From Halocaridina rubra (lineage: Eukaryota; Arthropoda; Malacostraca; Decapoda; Atyidae), in NCBI GenBank assembly GCA_037179515.1, contig JAXCGZ010000077.1:1-64000 (forward strand): a stretch of DNA of 64,000 bases, read 5' to 3'. The translations under genes and the position numbers were made by a program. This document shows positions 22,301 through 33,923 of the stretch, one piece after another. A model generated the notes under the pieces. It did no database searches. It saw only the letters and a program-made list of their open reading frames with translations, and was not told the origin of the DNA. How positions within the stretch are numbered: position 1 is the stretch's first letter; each line of letters begins with the position of its first letter.

Positions 22301-22361
22301 GCAACATAAAGACAGTATATATTTATTAAATTGTGGTTAACAACAAATATTTGCTAAGCCA
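19211..22361. repeat. Tandem duplication, unit 1 (LTR-LINE-A-LTR)
   Basis: This is the first of two adjacent ~3.15-kb units. Each holds ~145 bp of family G LTR, a LINE-A copy and ~90 bp of LTR. The join at 22361/22362 fuses ...TTTGCTAAGCCA to ATAGTAAAACACTC, which in a normal LTR are about 240 bp apart in the opposite order. So the unit was duplicated head to tail after LINE-A had inserted. Confidence 0.85.
19357..22275 (+). pseudogene. LINE-A copy 3: ORF2 endonuclease-RT, 5' truncated
   Basis: The copy starts at the ORF2 N-terminus (LYTNADGLAGKAVEL) and ends in the 14-bp repeats, so ORF1 and leader are missing. The endonuclease is open from 19360 to a TGA at 20287-20289 that replaces a Trp codon (AREK-stop-FDNG). 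The frame then continues with KRKREAERDYERDI-type sequence, KATGPDDISPHVLKK, a frameshift near 20790, the RT (20775-21443: FLDFQKAFDTIPHGRL, GVPQGSVLGHLLFL, FADDAKI), a one-base insertion in an A run near 21425, and the C-terminal region to another frameshift near 22072. Inserted in the G-B 5' LTR with a ~4-5 bp CACT(A) duplication. Confidence 0.9.
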
Positions 22362-22508
22362 ATAGTAAAACACTCTACTTACGATAAAGGAAGAATCTTC
22401 GAGATAAATACAGTATTCATTCACTTTTGGTTATCAAGAACTATTTGCAATGAAAAAGGGGCAAAAACACATTTTGAAGTATTTGCAACTTATAACTCAA
22501 AACACTAT
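22276..22508 (-). repeat. Element G-B 5' LTR pieces between the LINE-A copies
   Basis: 22276-22361 is LTR sequence after LINE-A copy 3 (ATCCCCAATATATGAAG). 22362-22508 repeats the LTR sequence found before it at 19211-19356. This is the joint of the tandem duplication. Confidence 0.85.
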
Positions 22509-25500
22509 GATTGTTATACACAAATGCTGATGGATTAGCTGGTAAGGCAGTAGAATTAAAAGATAGGATTCACAACAGTAAGGCAGATATAGTAGCAATT
22601 ACTGAGACTAAGTTGAGTGAGGACATAAACAGTGTCACAGTTTTTCCTAAGGGCTTCAGAATACTAAGGGTTGAAAGATCTGAGAGGACTGCTAGAGGGA
22701 TAGCACTGCTCATGAGTGAAAGGATTCAAGTTGAAGAAATAAACTTGGCTATAGAAAGTGAGTTCAAGGAATTTCTTGTTGCTCGCATAAATACTGGGTC
22801 AGAGAGCATTATAATAACTGTTGTATGCAACCCACCAAGGAACCAAAATAGCTTGAAGTTTATGAGGAAAGTCATATAGGTACTATTGAAGTCATGAACT
22901 CAGTTGTTAACATGGCACGGGAAAAAAAATGTAGGATTTTGATTATGGGAGACTTTAATCATAAAGAGATAGATTGGATAAATCTTGACCCACACAGTGG
23001 TGAGGACTCATTCGGGGCAAGATTCCTAGATTGCGTACAAGGGAATTTCCTACACCAACATGTAAAGGAACCAACAAGGGCCAGGGGTGGGGATGAGCCA
23101 TCACTACTTGATCTAGTGTTCACAGATAATGTGTTGGATATTGAAAAAATTGAGTGTGAACCACCAATTGGAAAGAGTGACCACTTTGTGTTGTTGATGG
23201 AGTATATCATTGAAGATAATCTTCCTGAGAGTAGAGGCACTGAGGACATGAGGAGGAACTATCCGAAAGGAGATTACATCAAAATGAATGAGCTTTTTGC
23301 AGTTATTGACTGGAAAACCTTATTTTACAACAAATCTGTACAAGAAATGTATGGCATCTTTTGTGAGAAATATAGGAAGATAGTAGATTGCTGCATACCT
23401 GTCACCAAAGTAGGTGTAATTCATGCCAGAGAGAAATGGTTCGATAATGGGTGTAAAAGAGCTAAGGAGTGGAGAGACAAATGCTGGAAAAGGTATAGGA
23501 GGAGAAAAAACATAAATGCCTGGCAAACCTACAAAAGAGAAAGAAATGACTACCTAAGTAAAAGGAGAGAGGCAGAGAGAGACTATGAGAGGGATATCAC
23601 CAGGAAGGCTAAAGGAAATCCCAAGCTTTTCCACAGCTTTATCAGAGGAAAATTGAAGGTAAAAGAACAGGTTTTAAGGCTAAAGAGAGCGGATGGAAGC
23701 ATCACTGAGACGGATGAAGAGATCTGCAAAGAATTGAACAAGGAGTTTCAGTCAGTATTTACAGTAGAAAATACCCCACCCCCTCAGATTGCAGTGATAG
23801 AAGCTCAAGGGCCGGTATTAGAGAACATCAACCTTACAGCCACAGAGGTATGCAAAGCGCTGATGGATTTAGATGTTCATAAAGCTACAGGTCCTGATGA
23901 CATATCCCCTCATGTGCTTAAAAAATGCACAAACACAATATCAGTGGCACTAAGTATCATATTTAAGGAGTCACTGGAGTCGGGGGAGATTCCAAGATGC
24001 TGGAAACAAGCAAATGTGATACCTATCTTCAAAAAGGGAAGGAGGGATATGCCTCTGAACTATAGACCAGTTTCCTTGACCAGCATAGTTTGCAAAGTTA
24101 TGGAGAAACTACTAAGGAAACATATCTCTCTTCACTTGGAATCCTTCAACTTTTTGTCAGTGAGGCAACATGGCTTCAGAGAAGGTAGATCAACAGTAAC
24201 AAACTTATTAGAATTTTATGATGAGGTAAGCCAAATCTTACAGGAAAGAGAGGGCTGGTCAGATTGCATATTCCTAGACTTCCAGAAAGCGTTTGACACT
24301 GTTCCACATGGGAGACTTATTAGGAAGCTGCAATCAATGGCTAGAATAGGTGGAAATGTTTTGGAATGGATAAAAACTTACTTAGAAGGAAGGGAACAGA
24401 GGGTTAGAGTAAGACACTCAGTGTCTGAATGGAGAAGAGTTAGTAGTGGAGTTCCACAGGGTTCAGTTTTAGGGCCATCTTTTGTTCCTTGTATATGTAA
24501 ATGACCTACCAGAGTCTGTAAATTCATTCATGAATATGTTTGCAGATGATGCAAAGATTGTGAAGAAAGTAAAAAACGAGAACAATGGTAGAGAACTTCA
24601 GGAGGATCTAAATAATCTGCATGAGTGGTCAGAAAAGTGGCTAATGAAATTCAATACTTCAAAATGTAAGGTAATGAGAATGGGTACAAGTGCAAGAAGG
24701 CCCAAGCTTGACAACTCGGTGGCTGGAGTACAACTTCAAGAGACAGAAAATGAGAGAGATCTAGGAGTAAACATACTGGCAGATTTGTCTCCAGAAATAC
24801 ATATAAATGGCATAGTAAGGGCAACATATGCATTCTTATCAAATGTAAGGGTAGCCTTCAGGCACATGGACAAGGAAATGTTCAGAAATATTTATGTAAC
24901 CTATGTGAGGCCAAAACTCGAATATGCAGCCCCCTTTTGGAATCCGCACTTGAAAAAGCACATAGCTAAGCTTGAAAAAGTTCAAAGACATGCCACGAAA
25001 CTGGTGCCAGAAATACGCAATCTCAGTTATGATGAGAGGCTGAGGGAATTAGACTTACCATCACTGGAAGCTAGAAGAGTGAGGGGGGATATGGTGACAG
25101 TCTTTAAATTCCTTCATGGTTATGATAGAATGGATAGGGATCGATATTTTGATATGGCTGGCTCTAGAACTAGAGGTCATAGTTTGAAGCTTCGTAAGAA
25201 AACTTCTTTGCAGGATGTAAGGAAATACTTTTTCAGTGTAAGAGTAGTTGATAATTGGAATTGGCTAAGCGAGGAGGTAGTTAATGCTATCTCAATCCAT
25301 AGTTTTAAGGACAGGTATGATAAGTATGACTAAGTATAAAATGGAAGCGATCAGGAAACGGGAAGATACGAGCTTTGGGCTCTTTCCCGTAAACACAATT
25401 AGGTAATCACAATTAGGTAATCACTATATCCCCAATATATGAAGAATCAGCAGCATAAAGACAGTATATATTTATTAAATTGTGGTTAACAAAAAATATT

Positions 25501-25510
25501 TGCAAAGCCA
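22362..25510. repeat. Tandem duplication, unit 2 (LTR-LINE-A-LTR)
   Basis: This is the second unit, differing from unit 1 by scattered substitutions and a few one-base indels (for example a missing G near 22853, and the Trp codon intact at 23438 where unit 1 has a stop). The two units have diverged by roughly one to a few percent by eye. Confidence 0.85.
22509..25424 (+). pseudogene. LINE-A copy 4: ORF2 endonuclease-RT, 5' truncated
   Basis: This is the least damaged LINE-A ORF2 in the window. The N-terminal endonuclease (22511-22879) has LYTNADG and AITETKLSE; a one-base deletion near 22853 shifts the frame. From 22894 a 536-codon frame runs through MGDFNHKEIDW, FTDNVLDIEK, GKSDHF, the linker, KATGPDDISPHVLKK, RPVSLTSIVCK, GFREGRSTVTNL, FLDFQKAFDTVPHGRL and GVPQGSVLG. 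A one-base insertion at ~24478 shifts to 24482-25333 with FADDAKI, DLGVNILADLSPE, PKLEYAAPFWNPHL and SFKDRYDKYD, ending before the 3' repeats. Only two frame lesions separate it from a continuous ORF. ORF1 is absent, so it was a dead-on-arrival 5'-truncated copy. Confidence 0.92.
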
Positions 25511-26748
25511 ACATGGTAAAATTACCCTTTAATTATATGCAATTTATAACATAAAACAGTTTATTCACGAGTTTTTGACATAAAACACTTTATTTACGAT
25601 GATTGAAAGGGGTAAAATGAAATTAGAATTTGTTAGGAGAGGGGATAGATTTTTATGGGTTCATAACCAATCTTCAGAGGATGAGATTTTCGTTTATCAC
25701 GTTCAATGAAAGAAACTTCTTATCAATGTATATCAGCTGTAATTTCCAGGTTAAGGAATTAAGTTTGGCAAATGAGATTCCAGTTAGGTAATCTACGAAA
25801 GTTCGTTTGTATGGGAATGGAATCTGAGAAAATTTTTGTAGGATTTGACCAGTAACGAATGTAACTAATTCTCGAAATCCCAATTTGGTTAACCAGCGAG
25901 CTTTACCATACACTATCCCTCACCTTGTTTGTGCCAGGTGAATTTCTGTGAAGATGCCACATAAATAAGGCTTGAAATAAGCTTGTTTGCTTAGGTGAGA
26001 TCTTGCCTCTGGGATGTTTGGCCGCCAAATGAGGATGCTTCAATGTCCCTCTTGGTGACATCATCTGTAGGATATATTTCCAGATCAGTAACTGGCTCTT
26101 ATATCAATTAAGGGCTACTTTAGTGGTGGTTCCTGGCAGGCAATTATGTCAGAGATGCAAGGGAGAGAATATTTTAGGTGCAACAAGTGGAGGCAATTAA
26201 AATAAAACGAGAATAATTATGGAAAATTAGGTTACTGGTAAACAATCTCTAGAACGTTCTTTGTGTTGTAGGAGACGGAACTTAACTATTCATATTATAA
26301 AGAAGCTACTGAAATGTATCTAGACAGGCTAATGTCGTAACAGCATAGTCAAATTTATAACAAAATTATCAGCAAGAACAATTTTTATAATATAAAAAAT
26401 TTATTAGCGAGAGCTATTTTATCATAAGAAAATTGTAAAGAAAACGTATGTGATAGGCTCGCTGAAGAAAGGGAATGGTAGGAAAACAGAAATAGGGAGC
26501 AGCCTTTATATTTTGATCATGCTTGAGGCAGCCTTTATATTGGGATCATGCTTTCTACATGTACAAGGATTTTAAATTAGATATATTTAAAATTAGCTAT
26601 AAACTAAAATATAAATTGCAAATAATCATAATCTGCAAAAGGCAAGGAGTGGGAATTATTATTAGTTAGAAAAATGACAGTTAAGTTACTAAATTAACTA
26701 ATAAGGCATCTAACAGCCTCTGGTAACTTCTAGCAAAACACTGTCACA
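25425..26748 (-). repeat. Element G-B 5' LTR, final segment (LTR start)
   Basis: This is the remainder of the 5' LTR up to its TGTGACAG start at 26748, homologous to 10860-12080. It also carries the 29-bp duplicated TATA-like segment (26500-26550). Followed by the GTTAG target duplication. Confidence 0.85.
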
Positions 26749-27158
26749 GTTAGAGTTTGCAAGACTTTCGAAAGTGCTGATGTATGTATCGAGCGGTTGC
26801 TTGCCGTCATCCTCGTATTTCCGTATTGGGGGGGCCTTTCACAAGGGTGGTCTCCATTTCTGGGTGAAGGACCACTGTCTGGGGTTCCTGCTTGAAACCG
26901 AGCAAGCGCAATCTCATGTTCGCAGTGTTCCTTTTCCTTCGCGTGGTCGTAATCACTTTGTGCTTGTGCCTGCGCCTGCTCCTGCTCACGTGCATTCTTC
27001 TCCAGCTCAGCTCGGCGTTTAGCCATCTTGTTATGAGCCCACTCGAGGAGCATTGGTCTTGGGGAATAGTCGTATTTCTCACCCATCACTATCATCTTGT
27101 CCGGGTAACTCTCCTCATCGAATGATTCGATGGTTTCCTGTGACTGCCTGGTTTCCAT
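26749..27158 (-). pseudogene. Element G-A Gag, N-terminal part
   Basis: The Gag start is at 27158 (METRQSQETIESFDEESY). It then gives GEKYDYSPRPMLLEWAHNKM, an acidic/Gln/Ala coiled-coil repeat (EQEQAQAQAQSDYDHAKE) and HEIALARFQAGTPDSGPSP. A frameshift precedes the point where element G-B inserted. The protein continues at 10055 downward. The open N-terminal frame makes this the clearest copy of the Gag start. Confidence 0.85.
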
Positions 27159-28263
27159 GTTAAGTTTCCTGTGACTACCCAGCAGAAATGGTGTTTTTCT
27201 GAACAGTCAATAATGAAGTACCAAAGCAATAAACTACCAAAAAAAAAAAATCTCTACAATAGTAAAAAAATTGAAAGAACTACACAACATCAAGGAGAAA
27301 AAAAAATAAACACCACAAATTACACTTAAACATAACAATGATCCCAAAACCTCACCAAGAAAGTGACTCAAAATACAAACAAGCGCAACAGCACCAATAT
27401 ATTGCAAAACAGTGATTGAGACACTGGTAATTCAGGATGGCAGTTATGCCTACTTAACACCAATATGTGGCAGTACTTGTGGTTATGGTGTAAATGAAAG
27501 GAAAGAGCAACAACAAATTCTATGAACAAGCACCCGGCGCAAGAGAATATAAAAAAGTAAAGTATAGCTGTCGTGCCTGTGCATGAGCGCGTATATTGCA
27601 GTGCCAACAAGCAAAATGTCGTAAGTAAAATTCTGGAGTGTTGCCAAAAGGGCACAGATCCTATGCAAAATACCCCAAAAATAAGCTAATGGCTTACAAG
27701 GCACCCAAATTGCACATGTGTCTACTAATAATGAGAAAATTATTTTTTGAGTGACAACAAACGACTCCAAAGTTTTTCTTCCTAATCTATGAGCAGTCAA
27801 TGCTTTAATATAAAAACTCAGTTATAATCAAAATATTTAATATGATTACTCCCAATTTCTAAATCTCAAAGAAATATTAACAATTCTTAACAAATATTGC
27901 CCTTTAAAGATAAATAAAACACTAGTGCTTTAAAACTAAATCTTATTACTCAAATGAATGGAATCTTAAATAACACGCATAATCGTCATGCAAAATTTTT
28001 TCATTCTGTTACCATATAATCTCATGCAGATTCACTGAAATTTTGCTTACCACATTGTAAACAAGGAAAATATTAGTTACCAAAATTAATTTTCAAAATA
28101 AAAAATAAAAATTATGATACGCAACGTCTGTACAGATAAAATTTTTGTGCGCAGCCTTAGATTCATTCATTTCAAAAATCCAAGCCAAAGGTAATCTGGT
28201 TTCACGTGCAATGTTATAAAGCAAAATAAAAATAAATTTGTCAAAATCAGTCTGTCTGTTTTG
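27159..28263 (-). other. Element G-A untranslated leader
   Basis: A noncoding leader of ~1.1 kb between PBS and gag, homologous to the other family G leaders. Contains an A run at 27239-27250. No gene seen. Confidence 0.7.
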
Positions 28264-28281
28264 ATCCTTGTTCAGGCACCA
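28264..28281 (-). other. Primer binding site of element G-A
   Basis: The sense sequence TGGTGCCTGAACAAGGAT is a decayed version of the tRNA-Lys type site (14 of 18 bases match 58045-58062). It lies 3-4 bases after the LTR end. Confidence 0.75.
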
Positions 28282-28284
28282 AAT

Positions 28285-28876
28285 TTTGTGGAGTGGGGAG
28301 GTTGTTAAGTTTCTGTTTTACTAAGGGGACTCAAAGTACTGAACTCGGTTTAGAGCTCACAAACAGACAGGACAGATATTACTGTACTTGAACACTTCAC
28401 CTGGGCTACCACTACTCAGTAATATGAAACTCAGAATTCAACTTTCTTTTAATTTTGGAAAGACAATGACACATTAAGAAAAATTGAATTAATTTTTTGA
28501 AAGCTGGAACAGATTTAAAATTTGAATTTATGGAATGCTGCCTCAAATCCTGGAGGTGGTGAGCATGATTTTGATTCCCGTCACCACAGACGGATGCCAA
28601 GACTTTGGCCTCAACATGATGATTACCTCTGTCACACAAGCAGAGGGGAATAGAGGCCACTGCAATTGCAGAATCAGTAACGACACACTGTTAATAATGG
28701 AAAAACCGAAGGCACGAGCACACAAATAATGAGTTTCCAATATTATTCTACTGGGTGAAAATATATTGGTTAGTCATAGCTAACCAGTAATATTTACACT
28801 ACCGTAAGAACATGCAAAACCATTAATTATTTGCCGGCATTAGACAAAAAAAATTTATTCACAAAAAATGAAGAAA
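28285..28876 (-). repeat. Element G-A 5' LTR, partial
   Basis: This is the PBS-proximal ~590 bases of an LTR, homologous to 10056-10650. It is cut at ...TTATTCACAAAAAATGAAGAA by a LINE-A fragment; the rest of this LTR is not found intact beyond it. Confidence 0.75.
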
Positions 28877-30410
28877 TGTAAATACTGACTGAAACTCCTT
28901 GTTCAATTCTTTGCATATCTCTTCATCCGTCTCAGTGATGCTTCCATCCGCTCTCTTTAGCATTAAAACCTGTTCTTTTACCTTCAATTTTCCTCTGATA
29001 AAGCTGTGGAAAAGCTTGGGATTTTCTTTAGCCTTCCTGGTGATGTCCCTCTCATAGTCTCTCTCTGCCTCTCTCCTTTTACTCAGGTAATCATTTCTTG
29101 CTCTTTTGTAGGCTTGCCAGGCATTTATGTTTTTTCTACTCATATACCTTTTCCAGCATTTGTCTCTCCACTCCTTAGCTCTTTTACACTCATTATTGAA
29201 CCATTTCTCTCTGGCATGAATTACACCTACTTTGGTGACAGGTATGCAGCAATCTACTATCTTTCCATATTTCTCATAAAAGATGTCATACATTTCTTTT
29301 AGAGATTTGTTGTAAAATAAGGTTCTCCAGTCAATAACTGCAAAAAACTCATTCATTTTGATGTAATCTCCTTTTGGATAGTTCCTCCTCATGTCCTCAG
29401 TGCCTCTACTCTCAGGCAGAATATCTTCAATGATATACTCCATCAACAACACACAGGGGTCACTCTTTCCAATTGGTGGTTCATACTCAATTTTCTCAAT
29501 ATCCAACACATTATCTGTGAATACTAGCTCAAGTAGTGATGGCTCATCTCCACCCCTGGCCCTCGTTGGTTCCATTACATGTTGGTGTAGGAAATTCCCT
29601 TGTACGCAATCTAGGAATCTTGCCCCGAATGAGTCCTCACCACTGTGTAGGTCAAGATTTATCCAATCTATCTCTTTATGATTAAAATCTCCCATAATCA
29701 AAATCCTACATTTTCTCTCCCATGCCATGTTAACAACTGAGTTTATGACTTCAATAGTACCTATATGACTTTCCTCATAAACTTCTAGCCTATTCTGGTT
29801 CCTTGGTGGGTTATATACAACAGTTATTATAATGCTCTCTGACCCAGTATTTATGCGAGCAACAATAAATTCCTTGAACTCACTTTCTATAGCCAAGTTT
29901 ATATCTTCAACTTGAATCCTTTTACTTATGAGCAGTGCTATCCCTCCACCAGTCCTCTCAGATATTTCAACCCTTAATATTCTAAAGCCCTTAGGAAAAA
30001 CTGTGACACTGTTTATGTCCTCACTCAACTTAGTCTCAGTAATTGCTACTATATCTGCCTTACTGTTGTGCATCCTATCTTTTAATTCCACTGCCTTACC
30101 AACTATTTCATCAGCATTTGTGTATAACAATCTTAATGAGGCTCCATCCCCTGATCTTCTGTCATTATCTTCTTTATCTCCCCTTTGTCTGGAAGAACTC
30201 TAAAATGAAAATTTGTCTTCTCTTCTTCAATTCTTTCCTCATTTAACCTTCTTGCCTCTTGCAACAAGTTTTTGATCTTTCCCATCTCTTCCTGTGTTCT
30301 GTATCGTCTAATGAACACCTCTTTGAATTCCTGAAGGCCTTTTAACTCTTTTTTTCTCAACAATATTTCCCTACATGTTTCCCCTCTCTCAAAGGTTACT
30401 TTTGTTGGTC
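28877..30410 (-). pseudogene. LINE-A copy 5: ORF1 end + ORF2 endonuclease, 3' truncated
   Basis: The endonuclease is open for ~420 codons from 30130 downward, with AITETKLSE, ISERTGGGIALLIS, VVYNPPRNQNR, IMGDFNHKEIDW, FTDNVLDIEK and GKSDPCVLL (His of the SDH motif changed to Pro). It then breaks in the linker after KELNKEFQSVFT, so the RT and 3' repeats are missing. At the other end 30133-30363 encodes the C-terminal part of ORF1 (RYRTQEEMGKIKNLLQEARRL). Loss of the 3' end is unlike ordinary 5' truncation and points to later deletion or recombination. Confidence 0.85.
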
Positions 30411-32014
30411 TTTAGGTATGCAATCTAGATAAGCTCCTGACCTGATATATATTAATTGCGTTTCACTTGAATTTATTCTAAGTATGCTTCTTGTAAAATA
30501 TTCCATTACTGTTTCAATTGTGGATGCCATTTCTAAGAGTAGGAGGTTAAGATGTTCTATATTTTTGAAGAGAAGAAACTAGGCATCATCTGCTTGGCAT
30601 TTGGGCAACATTTTATAAATTATTTATAAATATACTGAGAGTGGAATGTCTTCCTGTCGTTAGTTTGACCAGTGTTTTGTGAATCCATGGATTATGGCAC
30701 CTATTTCTGCAAAAACTCTTCATACTATGGATAGCTGTACTTTGATAAGTAAACACTGAGCCATGGCAAAATTTGACCTGTGGTATCATTCAGCCATTCT
30801 GATGTTTGGAATAAGGAGCGGAATATTTCTTTCTAATCTTGTTCTCTGTTTGCAGTGATATGAACTCCTTACTTGTAAGCTCTGTTCTCTGATCACATCA
30901 TAGGCTTGATATTTCCATAAGGTATTGTGTTTGCTAGGTACCTCTCCATGGCCATTTCTGCATCACTTATTCCTCAGGAGAAAAATTTTGTTGGCTTATG
31001 AGTAGTATTCAACAAAGGAATGTCATATTCGAATCCTCCTTGTACAATTGGTTCAAGAGGCTTTACAACATCACAATCTACTAAATCTGGTCGATGTAGT
31101 GCCTTCTTCTCAATTGCCTTTTTCCTAATTTGTGTCATCTTAACAAGGGCACATGTGATACAGTTAAATTCTTCTCTTTGCATTATATCCATTCCATCAA
31201 CAGCTGCTTCGAGTTTTTATACAGCAGCTATATTACAGTGCTCTAAAATTTTGTGCCTTTTCTCTGGGCTATGTTTCCTGTCCTCAATATTGAATTGATT
31301 AAACTTGTCAATCTGAGAATTAGTGTGGGGATCACCTCAATGCAAGTATAACAGCTTGTTTTCTTCATATTGTTAAAATTCCTACCGTCCTTGATAGACA
31401 GTGGGTTGCCATTAGGAGAAAATGTAACACTTAGCTCAATCTGTATTGTTCTCCATATAGACAATATTCTTTTCTTAAAGCCTGATATGTACAGAATGTG
31501 TTTCAGCTATATGTTCAAAGGGTTGCTGTCTCTGCCTTGAATGATGTCACTTTTAGCGTCAATCCCTGTAATACACCTTGTTGTCTCTGTCATCTGCAGG
31601 TACTAAGTAGTGATTCTGGGTTTTGGAAATGTTTGATTATGATTTTCACCGTGTGATGTAAGACAAATATCAACCATTAGAAACTATTCTTTTGCTTCCA
31701 CTCCTAATATATTATTTCATCCTGTTATCTGTCCTGACTTTCTTAGCCTGTTGAAGTCTTGGAGAATGTTTGAGATAGAGTATAAGTTCCCTCTTCATTT
31801 GCTTCATATCCGGTATTCAAAGAATTTATTGCTCTTCTTTGGTCTTCCCACTCTGCATTCTTGTGTGTTATGAGTCTTTGAATTATGAATATCCCACCAC
31901 TTTTTAGCATTATAGGGCTACTATTCTTTGTACCTTCACCATGTTTATTACACTTGAATGCGAAATGACCATGGTTCACCACACCAGTAATATAATTACC
32001 TTAAGGTGATCCTC
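30411..32014 (-). pseudogene. Ty1/copia-type gag-protease-integrase fragment
   Basis: This is a decayed piece of a different LTR superfamily. In sense order on the minus strand: a damaged Gag zinc knuckle near 31950-32000 (YYWCGEP, then after a one-base slip GHFAFKC, with the first Cys read as Tyr), a protease C-terminal segment around 31480-31400 (LKHILYISGFKKRILS), an integrase N-terminal region at 31192-30974 (CITCALVKMTQ, then DLVDCDVVKP and GGFEYDIPLL), and integrase core remains in shifted frames (SENRAYK, SAPYSKHQNG-like) down to ~30610. I do not recognise 30411-30600 with confidence. Neither LTR is visible. Confidence 0.6.
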
Positions 32015-32427
32015 TGTGGGGACGCTGTCAGTAAGTTTCTGTTTTACTAAGGGCACTCAAGGTACTGAACATGGTTAAGAGCTCACAAACAGATTGCACA
32101 GACTCTCACACCACTACTCGGTTACTTGAAACTCAAAATTCAACTTTCTTTTAATTTTGGAAATGCAATAACACATTACAAAAAATTTAATTAAATTTTG
32201 AAAAGCTGGAACATTTTTAAAATCTAAATTTATGGAATGCTGCCTCGAATCCCGGAGGTGGTGAGCACAATTTCGATTCCTGGCACCACAGACAGATGCC
32301 AAGAGAAAACTGTAATTGCAGAAACAGAAATGACACACCATTAATACTGGGAAAGCTGAGGGCACAAGCATGCAAATAATGAGTTTCCAATATTTTTCTA
32401 CTGGATGAAAATATATTGGTTAGTTAC
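32015..32427 (-). repeat. Family G LTR fragment (3' end of LTR)
   Basis: About 410 bases matching the PBS-proximal end of the LTR (compare 33924-34400). It is cut at ...TATTGGTTAGTTAC by the 5' LTR of element G-D, which runs in the opposite direction. Confidence 0.75.
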
Positions 32428-33923
32428 TGTGACAGTGTTTCTCTCAAGGTCATCAGAGGCTGTAGTAGATGCCTTATTGGTTGATTTAGTAACTATTCAC
32501 TGTCTTTTTTTCTTACTAAAATAATTCTCACTCCTTGCCTTTTGCACATTATGATTATTTGCAATTTATATTTCAGCTTAAGGCTAATTTTAAATATATC
32601 TTGTTTAATATTCTCGTACGTGTTGAAAGAATGATCCCAATATAAAAATCTCCCTCCTATTTCTGTTTTCTGATCTCTTTTTCATGAACGAAGCCATAAT
32701 TTTAGCGGGTCTGTAAGATAGGTTTTTTACAGAATTTTCTTATGATAAAATAGCTCTTGCTGATAAATTTTTTATATTATAAAAATCACTTGCTGACTTG
32801 TCATTAGCCTGTCTAGATATATTTCAGTAGCTCCTTTATAATTTAAATAGTTAAAATTCCGTCTCCTGCAACGCAAAGAACGTTCTAGAGATTGTTCACC
32901 AGTAACATATTTTGCCCATAATAATTCTCGTTTTATTTTATTTGCTTCTGCTTGTTGCACCTAAAATACTGTCTCTTCCTTGCATTTCTGCCATAATTGC
33001 CTGCCAGGGACCACCACTACAGGAGCCCTCGAATATACTATGAACAAGTTACTTCTCTGGATATATATCCTACAGATGACGTCAAAAGGAGGGACATTAA
33101 ATCATCCTCATTTGGCGGCTAAACTTCCCAGAGGCAAAATCTCACATCAGCAATCAAGCTTACTATAAACCTTATTTACTTGGCATTTTCACAGGAATTC
33201 ATCTGGCATTCACAAGGTGAGAGATAGTGTATGGTAAAGCTCGTTGGTCAAGCATATTGGGAATTCGAGAAACTGGTTAAATTCGTTACTGGTCATATCC
33301 TTTACTGGTCAAATCCTACGAATATTTTCTCTGATTCCATTCTCATTCAAAATGAACTTTTGTAGAATACCTAATTGGAATCTCATTTGCCAAACTTAAT
33401 TCCTTGACCTGGAAAGGGCCAATATACATTGATAAGAAATTTCTTTCTGGCTTCCCTTCAAAACGCATAAATCTTTCGCCTTTTACTAAAGATTTCCATG
33501 GAGGGGAGCAACTCAATGAGTCTATAACAAACAATCTTTGAGAGTGCCAAACAAAAATCTCCTCCTCAGAAGATTGTTTATAACCACTTAAAAATCAATC
33601 CCTTTTTCCTAACGGCTTCTAATTTCATTTCAGTCATTTCTATTATCATAAATGAAGCGCTTTTTGTCGAAACTCGTAAATAACGTGATTTACTATATAA
33701 ATTGCAAATAATTTATCATTTTATGCAATGAACTGCAAATAATTAAAAAGTAATTTTACCCTGTTGGATTTGCAAATGTTTCTTGTTAACCACAATTTAA
33801 TGATTACATACCATATTTAACCTGCTGATTCTTCATATATTGGGGAGAAAGTTTTTGAGATATGTTGCAAATATTTCAAAAGGTGATTTTGCCCTTTTTG
33901 CATTGCAACTATTTGTTGCTAAC
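32428..33923 (+). repeat. Element G-D 5' LTR, first part
   Basis: Plus-strand LTR starting TGTGACAGTG, homologous to 56095-57300. It is broken at ...TTTGTTGCTAAC by insertion of element G-C and resumes at 45230 with CTACCCAAAATTGAATGAATACTG, as expected from the intact LTR. Confidence 0.85.

Larger units (their letters stand above)
10056..26748 (-). mobile_element. Element G-B: complete-ended family G LTR retrotransposon
   Basis: This minus-strand element is bounded by TG...CA ends and a 5-bp target duplication. In sense order: 5' LTR (26748 to 18555, enlarged by a LINE-A insertion and a 3.15-kb tandem duplication), tRNA-Lys PBS (18550-18533), leader, gag, protease, integrase, RT, RNase H, 3' UTR, polypurine tract, 3' LTR (12080-10056). 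It is the best reference copy for the family. Without the LINE-A material it would be about 10.5 kb. Coding regions have several stops and frameshifts. Confidence 0.85.
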
